DNA of 16,520 nt, from NCBI GenBank assembly GCA_023428085.1, contig JAEYZK010000091.1:1-16520 (forward strand), given 5' to 3'. Every line of letters starts with the position of its first letter. Within the stretch, counting starts at the first letter, position 1. Source of the DNA: Pseudomonadota bacterium. Its GTDB lineage: Bacteria > Myxococcota > Myxococcia > Myxococcales > Anaeromyxobacteraceae. A program made the position numbers and the translations under genes. The notes under the pieces were generated by a model. It saw only the letters and a list, made by a program, of their open reading frames with translations, was not told the DNA's origin and did not search any database. Below, piece after piece: positions 7,501-12,711 of this stretch.

Positions 7501-9244
7501 GGTCTCGGCCCACGTGGCCATCGTCAACACGCCCCCGCCCGCGCCCGTCATGCGGTTCGTGCCGGAGCGGCCGCGCCGCGTGGACGGCCTCGCGGTGCGC
7601 GGGCAGCAGACGCCGGACGCCGACGGCGACGGCATCACCTACCGGTACGCCTGGAGCCGCAACGGCGCGCGCTACGAGACCGCGCCCGAGCAGGCGCTGA
7701 TCCCGCGCGGCGTCGCCCGGCGCGGCGAGCGGTGGGAGGTGGTGGTCGTCGGGAACGACGGCGAGGCCGACAGCCCGCCGGCCCGGATCGAGACGGTGAT
7801 CGCCGACACGCCGCCGGGCGCCGCCGCGGTCTCGCTCTGCGACGGCCCGGTCCCCTCGGGCACCGTCCCGGAGGCGCGGATCGCGAAGCCCGCCGTCGAT
7901 CCCGACGGCGACTCCGTCGTCTACCAGTACGAGTGGACGCTGAACGGCAAGCCGGTGCCGGCCGCGAAGGGGATGACCCGCCTCGCCGCCCCGGCGCTCA
8001 AGAAGCACGACGTCGTGCGGGTGGACGTGACGCCGTTCGACGGCGAGCTGGCGGGGCCGCTCGCCACCGCCGAGTGTCACGTCGTCAACACGCCGCCGGG
8101 GCCGCCCGCGGTGGCGCTCGAGCCCGCCGAGCCGACCGCCGCCAGCGGGGTCCAGGTGGTCGTGAAGCGGCCCGCGGCCGATCGCGACGGCGACGCGGTG
8201 GTCTACCGGTACGTGTGGACCCGCGGCGGTCTCCCGGCCCCGTTCACGACGGCCACGATCCCGCCCGGCACGCTGCGCAGCGGCGAGGTCTGGCGCGTGG
8301 AGGTGACGCCCTTCGACGGCGAGCAGCCGGGCGAGCCGGTGGTCGCCCAGGCCGTCGTGAAGAACACCCCGCCGCCGACCCCGGTGGCGGTGGTGGTCCC
8401 GGAGATCGCGGGCGTGGGCCAGGAGCTCACCTGCCAGGCGCGGTCGCCGGCGAAGGACGCGGACGAGGAGCCCGTCTCGCTCCACTACTCGTGGTACCGG
8501 AACGGCCAGCCCGTGCCCGTCGCCGACGGGAGCCCCGTGCTGCCCGCCGGGAACGTCCGGCGCGGCGAGCGGTGGCGGTGCGAGGTCTGGGGCACGGACG
8601 GCTCCGCCGAGAGCGCCCGCGCCGGCGCCGAGGTCACCATCCGCAACACCGCGCCGACGGCGCCGGGCGTGGCCGTGGAGCCCGAGCGCCCCCGGCGGCG
8701 GGACACGCTCACCTGCCGGATCGCGACGCCCGCGGTGGACAAGGACGGCGATCCGGTCGCCTACACGTACGCCTGGACCCGGAACGGCAAGGCCGTGCCG
8801 TCCGGCGCCGACCCCGCGCGCGTCGAGTCGAGCCGGATCGCGAAGGGGGAGCGCTGGCGCTGCGCGGCGACGCCGAACGACGGCTCCGCGGCCGGATCGG
8901 CGGGCACCGCCGATCAGCTCGTGCACAACACGCCGCCGGGCGCAGCCCGCGTCCGGCTCGCGCCGGCGTCTCCTCGCCCCGGGCAGCCGCTCCGGTGCGA
9001 GATCACCGGGAAGAGCGAGGACGACGACGGGGACAGGGTGCGCTACCGCTTCATCTGGGTGCGCAACGACGTCGCCCAGCCGTTCGCCTACAGCTCCCAG
9101 GAGGTCCCTGGACGGCTCGTGAAGCCCGGGGATCGCTGGCGCTGCCGGGTCGTGCCCACGGACGGCGCCGACGACGGTCCCGAGACCGCGAGCGAGGAGC
9201 TCGCCGTCCCCGACGCAGGGGAGACGGGGTCTGCGGGCATGTAG
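4550..9244 (+). CDS. Giant exported protein: FG-GAP beta-propeller plus about twelve tandem Ig-like domains
   Basis: A 1564-aa protein. The ATG is 10 bp after the previous stop; that TAG is part of the ribosome site TAGGAG. A short hydrophobic N-terminus (MNGLLLALALGAGALS) looks like a signal peptide. Residues about 25-405 form propeller units of about 47 residues. Calcium-loop motifs (such as DMDGDGRPE) begin at 82, 127, 221, 268, 315 and 365, with a degenerate unit near 174 and perhaps one near 35. Each unit carries a GFP/GWP turn, and the region ends with APWPGPGRDAARSGRFG. Residues about 420-1560 contain one degenerate and eleven regular Ig/PKD-like domains. Their DxDGDxxxYxYxWxxNG motifs start at 545, 637, 731, 826, 918, 1023, 1117, 1211, 1303, 1397 and 1491, joined by NTPP-type linkers. 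The last three domains carry cysteine pairs. It is probably a periplasmic or surface Ca2+-dependent filament or adhesin. It is a candidate GltH-like component, an uncertain comparison. Confidence 0.85.
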   Translation: MNGLLLALALGAGALSNFPREAGGKIAAPPVLVHLGGAPVVVVAAGDRLTAFRADGGTPAGFPVLLSAAPGEASVGAPGAVDMDGDGRPEIAVTTSAGRVFLWSGGVVKGWPVSLGARSKAAPGFADVDGDGRPELLVGDDRGRLHAFKKSGAEAKGFPLSLGGASITSAATSAVLPGGRVVAAGAEDGKVHVLDVRTLRARPGFPLVTHFAVTGAPVFADLDDDGALDLVVASQDFSVYAVSAGGEKLPGFPVTAGYRVYEGPAIADLDGDGRLDVIFTSADGVVHAVGRTGLALPGFPAKVGPRFLGGPAIGDVDRDGALEVVAVASDGAVHALSRAGRQRPGFPAPVGAGTQEVGSSPLLADLAGDGTLSIFVGLPTGDLHALRAEKAGTAAALAPWPGPGRDAARSGRFGPYPPSYKDLRLDPAAPAVGDALRAGWRAIWLDAPPGASAPAPRITWYRNGSAVRELDGKRELPAGTARRGERWHFALAAPAGAGRAEGAPVQGPETKIRDTAPGAPEVAIEPARPQRMVPLKAVILRPASDADGDKVTYRFEWLVDGVPIGVTGEQLPGEKLRKGALIGVRVVANDGELDGPAALALGRVVDTAPGPVEIALELDRPRRTEPVRVKIVKPAADVDEDPVTYEYRWTVAGTPLNLPVSTAELPTGLFAKHQKVRVEVRASDGELTGPPVSAEAVVVNSAPTAPAVSILPATPRKGEPLRAVINAAAVDADEDALSYRFVWKKNGQPFSGATAGGREIAGAAVARGDRFEVAVVASDGEVDGPAASAAVQVVNTPPVPPVVAIEPRHPRGGQALKLVVIEPARDADGDKVSLAIAWTHDGQPAGAGGAELPASAFRKHEKVRVTVTPSDPFETGPAASAQVEVADAPPGAPAIAFTRERPTVGAPLEVQVTTPAPDADGDAITYRYRWLRDGAPVAVADGTAGAQQAPFWTAAARVPVAELAKGQRWEVQVQAHDGEQHGPVVSAHVAIVNTPPPAPVMRFVPERPRRVDGLAVRGQQTPDADGDGITYRYAWSRNGARYETAPEQALIPRGVARRGERWEVVVVGNDGEADSPPARIETVIADTPPGAAAVSLCDGPVPSGTVPEARIAKPAVDPDGDSVVYQYEWTLNGKPVPAAKGMTRLAAPALKKHDVVRVDVTPFDGELAGPLATAECHVVNTPPGPPAVALEPAEPTAASGVQVVVKRPAADRDGDAVVYRYVWTRGGLPAPFTTATIPPGTLRSGEVWRVEVTPFDGEQPGEPVVAQAVVKNTPPPTPVAVVVPEIAGVGQELTCQARSPAKDADEEPVSLHYSWYRNGQPVPVADGSPVLPAGNVRRGERWRCEVWGTDGSAESARAGAEVTIRNTAPTAPGVAVEPERPRRRDTLTCRIATPAVDKDGDPVAYTYAWTRNGKAVPSGADPARVESSRIAKGERWRCAATPNDGSAAGSAGTADQLVHNTPPGAARVRLAPASPRPGQPLRCEITGKSEDDDGDRVRYRFIWVRNDVAQPFAYSSQEVPGRLVKPGDRWRCRVVPTDGADDGPETASEELAVPDAGETGSAGM
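4614..5790 (+). repeat. FG-GAP propeller repeats within the giant protein
   Basis: Seven to eight units of about 141 bp (47 codons) encode propeller blades. Each has a Dx[DA]xDGxxxxxxV calcium-loop signature and most have a GFP or GWP turn. The unit near codon 174 has lost the acidic loop, and the N-terminal unit never shows it. This is a protein-domain repeat; the DNA copies have diverged. Confidence 0.8.
5850..9220 (+). repeat. Tandem Ig-like domain repeats within the giant protein
   Basis: Twelve units of about 282 bp (92-95 codons, with one interval of 105 codons between the fifth and sixth regular domains) encode Ig/PKD-like domains. Each contains an acidic DxDGD or DxDED loop, a YxYxW strand and an NG turn, then an [NS]DG or DG loop near the end. 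Domains are joined by [ND][TS][AP]P linkers. The first unit (around nt 5860-6110) keeps the TWYRNG strand but lacks the acidic loop. Confidence 0.85.
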
Positions 9245-9246
9245 GC

Positions 9247-9289
9247 GCCGGGTGCTGCGCGTGCGCAGCCGCGCATCCCCGCACCGGGC
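9247..9289 (+). terminator. Hairpin after the propeller/Ig gene
   Basis: Directly after the stop at 9244 there is a perfect 7-bp inverted repeat, GCTGCGC/GCGCAGC (9254-9260 and 9263-9269). An alternative 9-nt outer pair with one mismatch lies at 9247-9255 and 9281-9289. No T-tract follows, so this is not a classical intrinsic terminator. It may protect the 3' end or assist Rho-dependent termination. Confidence 0.35.
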
Positions 9290-9307
9290 TGGCGAGGGGG
9301 CGCCGCG

Positions 9308-9336
9308 TTGACTGCCCGTGGGATCGTCTGTAGGCT
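9308..9336 (+). promoter_or_regulatory. Sigma-70-type promoter for the secreted protein/beta-barrel unit
   Basis: A -35 box TTGACT (9308-9313) is followed by a 17-bp spacer and a -10 box TAGGCT (9331-9336). The predicted transcription start is near 9343, about 33 nt before the GTG start. The same TTGACTGCCC sequence with the same spacing occurs upstream of the OPX gene. Confidence 0.6.
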
Positions 9337-9375
9337 CGGGGGGTTCGGGTGTCTGCCCGAGCGGGGAGCGTCACG

Positions 9376-9975
9376 GTGAACCTGAGACATGCCCTCATCG
9401 GCCTGCTCGTCGCGCCGGCCCTGGCCACGGCTGCGGACGCGCCTGCGCGTACGGCGCCGCAGGCCACGTCCACGGCCCCCGTCGTGGTCCGGATGACGCC
9501 CGACGCGGCGGCGCAGATCCCCGACGGCAAGAAGCTCGAGGTGGCCGAGGAGAACGTGCGGACCATCCGGAAGACCGTGGACCGCGTGGCGGGCCGGTCG
9601 GACGAGGCCCGCAAGGAGCGCGACGTCGGCAAGCTCAACTGCCTCAACGCCCAGCTCACGCAGATGCGTGGCCTCGCGAAGGTGGCGACGCAGGCCCACG
9701 AGGCGCTCCAGGACGCGGTCGGGAAGAAGGACGGGGCGACCGCCAACACCCAGTTCGCGCGCGTGGTGATCGCCGCGGACAAGGTCGCGCGGATGGGCGG
9801 CGAGGCCGACGTGTGCCTCGGCCAGCTCGCGTTCCTCATGGACGGGCGGACGAGCGTCGAGATCGAGCAGCCGCAAGGGCTGCCGGGTCAGGACGTGACG
9901 CAGCGTGAGCCGCCGCCGCAACCGCTCGCGACGCCGCCGGTGGTGCGGCCGCTCGCGGCGAGCCGGTACTACTAG
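9376..9975 (+). CDS. Secreted two-cysteine helical protein of unknown function
   Basis: A 199-aa product. I chose GTG at 9376 rather than the in-frame GTG at 9349. The later start gives a normal signal peptide (VNLRHALIGLLVAPALATAADA) and has GGGGAG about 7 nt upstream. The mature part has a short Ala/Thr/Pro linker, then a helical region of about 110 residues with only two cysteines, C89 (KLNCLNAQL) and C147 (DVCLGQLAFL), which could form a disulfide between two helices. A Pro-rich tail ends in SRYY. I see no enzyme motif. It is 37 bp ahead of the beta-barrel gene with no promoter between, so they are almost certainly co-transcribed. That suggests a periplasmic partner in export of a surface polymer, but this is inference from context. 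Confidence 0.8.
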   Translation: MNLRHALIGLLVAPALATAADAPARTAPQATSTAPVVVRMTPDAAAQIPDGKKLEVAEENVRTIRKTVDRVAGRSDEARKERDVGKLNCLNAQLTQMRGLAKVATQAHEALQDAVGKKDGATANTQFARVVIAADKVARMGGEADVCLGQLAFLMDGRTSVEIEQPQGLPGQDVTQREPPPQPLATPPVVRPLAASRYY

Positions 9976-10012
9976 CGCGCCGCACCACGAGCGCGCGAGC
10001 CAGGACGAAGGG

Positions 10013-11254
10013 ATGACGATGGGGAAGGGCGGGAGGACTGGACTGCGAGCCCTGGGAGGGGTCCTCGCCCTGACGCTCGCGGCGGCGGCCGAGGCAGGCC
10101 CGGGCGACGGGATCCGCCTGGGCGGCAGCGCCGGGCGGCTGCACCCGTACCTCGAGCTCGAGGGGCGGTACGACTCCAACCTCGTGTTCACCGCCGAGGG
10201 CGAGCAGGAGGGCGGCTTCATCCTCCACGTCCGGCCCGGCGTCGTGCTCGCGTCGCCGTCCGAGCGCGCCGCGGTGGACTTCCGCGCCCACCTCGACTGG
10301 GCGCAGTACCTCGGGGAGAGCTCCGACCTCTCGCGCCTCTTCGGCGACGCGGCGCTCGCCGTGGGCGTCAACCGGCGCGGCAGCCTCGGCCTCGAGCTCA
10401 CCGACGTGTTCCGCCGCTCGAGCTCGACGCAGAACCTGGCGCTCGGGTACGCCGTCGTCTCGAACACGAACGAGCTCGAGGTGGCAGTGCCCTACCGGCC
10501 CGGCGGCGGCGCGTTCGTCACCACGGTCACCGGCGGCTGGCGGCTCGAGACCTTCGAGCCGTTCGTGAAGGGCACCCTCTGCGCGGACGCCTCGGCGGCC
10601 TGCGACGAGAGCGCCGTCTCCCAGCTCAACTACAGCGACGTCACCGGCGGGCTCGACCTCCGGTGGCGGTTCCTGCCCAAGACGGCGGCGGTGCTGCAGG
10701 GCGAGTACTGGCGCCGGCTGCCGTCGGACGCGGACGCCGGCCTCGAGCTCTCGGGGTACCGCGGGTGGGCCGGCGTGGCCGGCCTCTTCTCCGCCCACCT
10801 CGCCGGAACGCTGCGGGGCGGGTACGGCGCGATCTCGCTCTCGCCGGGGTCGATCTCGACCTGGCTGGCGAACGCCGAGCTCGAGTGGATCCCGCTGGAG
10901 ACCGCGTCGCTCAAGGCGGGGTACCTCCACGACCTCGGCGCCGACGTGGGCGCGGCCGGCGCGTACACGAGCCACCGCGGCTACGCGGACGCGCGGGCCC
11001 TCCTCGCCGCGCGCACCACCCTCCAGCTCTCCGCCTCCTACGAGCGCCGCACGTACGAGGGCGGGATCGTCGAGGCCGCCGACCTCCTCACCGTCACCCC
11101 GTCCGTGGACGTCGCGCTCGCCCGCTGGCTCACCGCCGGCGTCGGCGTGAGCTACGCGCGGCGGACCTCGGAGCTGGTGGTCGGCGCGCCCGCGCTCCCG
11201 GGCTACGAGTACTCGAAGACCGAGGCGTTCCTGCGGGTGCGCGCGACGTACTAG
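10013..11254 (+). CDS. Outer-membrane beta-barrel, probable polysaccharide-export porin partner of the OPX protein
   Basis: A 413-aa protein. ATG at 10013 has AGGA 7 nt upstream; ATG at 10019 with GAAGGG 6 nt upstream is equally possible and shortens it by two residues. A signal peptide (LRALGGVLALTLAAAAEA) is followed by many amphipathic strands of alternating hydrophobic residues with aromatic girdle residues, for example YLELEGRYDSNLVF and TTLQLSASYERRTYEGG. The last residues are LRVRATY; a final aromatic residue is the usual outer-membrane barrel signal. Two cysteines (C190 and C197) probably form a small loop disulfide. The next gene encodes a short OPX lipoprotein. In M. xanthus, OPX proteins lacking their own outer-membrane helix pair with beta-barrels (Wzp proteins), and this pair fits that scheme. 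Barrel nature is well supported; the polysaccharide role rests on context. Confidence 0.8.
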   Translation: MTMGKGGRTGLRALGGVLALTLAAAAEAGPGDGIRLGGSAGRLHPYLELEGRYDSNLVFTAEGEQEGGFILHVRPGVVLASPSERAAVDFRAHLDWAQYLGESSDLSRLFGDAALAVGVNRRGSLGLELTDVFRRSSSTQNLALGYAVVSNTNELEVAVPYRPGGGAFVTTVTGGWRLETFEPFVKGTLCADASAACDESAVSQLNYSDVTGGLDLRWRFLPKTAAVLQGEYWRRLPSDADAGLELSGYRGWAGVAGLFSAHLAGTLRGGYGAISLSPGSISTWLANAELEWIPLETASLKAGYLHDLGADVGAAGAYTSHRGYADARALLAARTTLQLSASYERRTYEGGIVEAADLLTVTPSVDVALARWLTAGVGVSYARRTSELVVGAPALPGYEYSKTEAFLRVRATY

Positions 11255-11280
11255 CGCGCGCGGACGGATCGTGCGCGCGC
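11254..11280 (+). terminator. GC hairpin after the beta-barrel gene
   Basis: The stop codon runs into an 8-bp inverted repeat of alternating GC (11254-11261 with 11273-11280) around an 11-nt loop. There is no T-tract. It separates the barrel gene from the promoter of the OPX gene and could end or attenuate upstream transcription. Confidence 0.35.
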
Positions 11281-11317
11281 GCCGGGCAGGCGCTCGCCGC
11301 CGCCGCCCAGGCCCGTG

Positions 11318-11346
11318 TTGACTGCCCCCCGGACCTCCGGTACCAA
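11318..11346 (+). promoter_or_regulatory. Sigma-70-type promoter for the OPX gene
   Basis: TTGACT (11318-11323), a 17-bp spacer and TACCAA (11341-11346). The predicted transcription start is near 11353, giving a leader of only about 10 nt before the ATG at 11363. The -35 region TTGACTGCCC is identical to that at 9308. Confidence 0.55.
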
Positions 11347-11362
11347 CGTCCGGAGCCCACGC

Positions 11363-11971
11363 ATGGAACGCCTCGCCACAGCCCTCGTCGTCGCCGCCGC
11401 GGTGCTGTCGGCGGCCTGCGGTCACGGCGGCGGCGCGCTCGCGTCGGCCGACCGCGACGCCCCCGCGGAGGTCCCGCCCACCGCCTCGACGCTCGGCGCG
11501 GGCGACGTCATCGAGGTCCGCGTCTTCCAGGAGCCGGAGCTCTCCGGCGTCTACCAGGTCGGGACGCAGGGCGACGTGACGTTCCCGCTGTGCAAGACCG
11601 TCGCGGTCGGCGGGCTCACCGCCAACGCCGCCGCCGAGGCCATCCGGAGCTGCCTCGCCGCGAAGTACATGCGGGACCCGCAGGTCTCGGTGCTCGTGAA
11701 GGAGTACAACTCGAAGAAGATCTTCGTCTTCGGCGAGGTGCAGAAGCCCGGCACGTTCACGTACCAGGACGGCATGTCGGTGGTGCAGGCGGTGACGCTC
11801 GCCGGTGGGTTCACGAAGACCGCCGCCCAGAACTCCACCTCCGTCACCCGGCGCGTCGGCGGGAACGAGAAGAAGATCAAGGTCAGCGTCCAGGACATCG
11901 CCCTCGGCAAGGCGGCGAACTTCACGCTGGAGCCCGGCGACATCGTGTACGTGCCCGAGAGCCTGTTTTGA
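11363..11971 (+). CDS. Short outer-membrane polysaccharide export (OPX/Wza-like) lipoprotein
   Basis: A 202-aa product. The ATG at 11363 has GGAG 7 nt upstream and opens a lipoprotein signal peptide (MERLATALVVAAAVLSAAC) with the lipobox cysteine at residue 19. A longer frame from 11315 would read through the promoter, so it was not used. Residues about 45-115 are the polysaccharide export domain (LGAGDVIEVRVFQEPELSG, then GDVTFPLCK). Residues about 116-195 are one SLBB-type domain (KIFVFGEVQKPGTFTYQDGM) ending in LEPGDIVYVPESLF. E. coli Wza is about 380 aa, with further domains and a C-terminal helix forming the outer-membrane pore. This protein has neither, so it belongs to the short OPX class that needs a separate porin, provided by the preceding gene. 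No glycan biosynthesis genes are in view, so the exported polymer is unknown. Confidence 0.92.
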   Translation: MERLATALVVAAAVLSAACGHGGGALASADRDAPAEVPPTASTLGAGDVIEVRVFQEPELSGVYQVGTQGDVTFPLCKTVAVGGLTANAAAEAIRSCLAAKYMRDPQVSVLVKEYNSKKIFVFGEVQKPGTFTYQDGMSVVQAVTLAGGFTKTAAQNSTSVTRRVGGNEKKIKVSVQDIALGKAANFTLEPGDIVYVPESLF

Positions 11972-11997
11972 CGCTTCGTCGTGGCGCCACGGCCCCC

Positions 11998-12711
11998 GTG
12001 AGCGAGCCCGATCCCCGCGACGCGCTCTCCCGCCTCTCGCACCGCATCGCCCGCTGCCACCGCTGCCCGCGGCTCGTCGCCTGGCGCGAGGAGGTCGCGC
12101 GCACGAAGCGGCGCGCCTACCGCGACGAGCCGTACTGGGGCCGGCCCGTGCCGGGGTTCGGCGATCCCGCCGCCCGCGTCGTCCTCGTCGGCCTCGCCCC
12201 GGGCGCGCACGGCGCGAACCGGACCGGGCGCATGTTCACCGGCGATCGCTCCGGCGACTTCCTCTACGCCGCGCTCCACCGCGCCGGCCTCGCGAGCGGG
12301 CCCTCCTCCGTCTCCCGCGACGACGGGCTCACGCTCCGGGGCGCGTACGTCACCGCGGCCGCGCGCTGCGCGCCGCCGGACAACCGGCCGTCGCCCGAGG
12401 AGCTCGCGCGGTGCGCGCCGTTCCTCGACGCCGAGCTCGCGCTGCTCGGGCGCGCGCGCGTGCTCCTCGCCCTCGGCGCGATCGGGTGGGACGCCGTCCT
12501 GGGGCACCTGGCGCGCCTCGGCCGGGCGTCGCCGCGGCCCCGGCCCCGCTTCGGCCACGGCGCGGAGTGGTCGATGCCTGGCCTCCCCGTGCTCCTCGGG
12601 AGCTATCATCCGTCGCAGCAGAACACGCTCACCGGCCGGCTCACGCCGGCGATGCTCGACGCGGTGCTGCGCCGGGCGGTGGAGCTGGCGGGTCTCGGGA
12701 GGACCCCATGA
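11998..12711 (+). CDS. udgB: Family 5 uracil-DNA glycosylase (UDGb type) with Fe-S cluster
   Basis: A 237-aa base-excision repair enzyme that removes uracil and other deaminated bases from DNA. Four cysteines placed as in the Fe-S-containing glycosylases are visible: C20 and C23 (CHRCPRL), and C124 and C139. Motif A, GLAPGAHGANRTGRMFTGD, starts at residue 65. It has the family 5 form, without the Asp or Asn catalytic side chain of families 1 and 4. The C-terminal motif HPSQQNTLTGRLT begins with H204. GTG at 11998 gives a normal family length but has no clear ribosome site; TTG at 11968, overlapping the OPX stop, would add 10 residues. The gap to the OPX gene is 26 bp, so read-through transcription is likely. 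A 10-bp palindrome, GTGGCGCCAC (11981-11990), sits just before the GTG. The stop overlaps the next start (ATGA). Confidence 0.92.
   Translation: MSEPDPRDALSRLSHRIARCHRCPRLVAWREEVARTKRRAYRDEPYWGRPVPGFGDPAARVVLVGLAPGAHGANRTGRMFTGDRSGDFLYAALHRAGLASGPSSVSRDDGLTLRGAYVTAAARCAPPDNRPSPEELARCAPFLDAELALLGRARVLLALGAIGWDAVLGHLARLGRASPRPRPRFGHGAEWSMPGLPVLLGSYHPSQQNTLTGRLTPAMLDAVLRRAVELAGLGRTP

Noticed and set aside
4472..8926. A 1484-codon open frame on the - strand opposite the propeller/Ig gene
   Set aside because: It mirrors the high-GC codon pattern and repeats of the + strand gene. Its product is low-complexity and rich in Arg, Gly and Ala with no recognisable domain, and it also runs across the cyclic-nucleotide-binding gene's end.
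5850..9220. Regular repeats at about 282-bp intervals that might suggest an array
   Set aside because: The repeats are diverged in DNA and conserved in protein, in frame, with domain-length spacing. They are Ig-like domains, not CRISPR or satellite DNA.
11315..11362. A longer N-terminus for the OPX protein
   Set aside because: It would cover the -35/-10 element and bury the lipoprotein signal peptide that starts cleanly at 11363.
11968..11996. TTGACG as a -35 box for the glycosylase gene
   Set aside because: No -10-like sequence follows at 16-18 bp (the region is GGCCCC), so no independent promoter is supported there.
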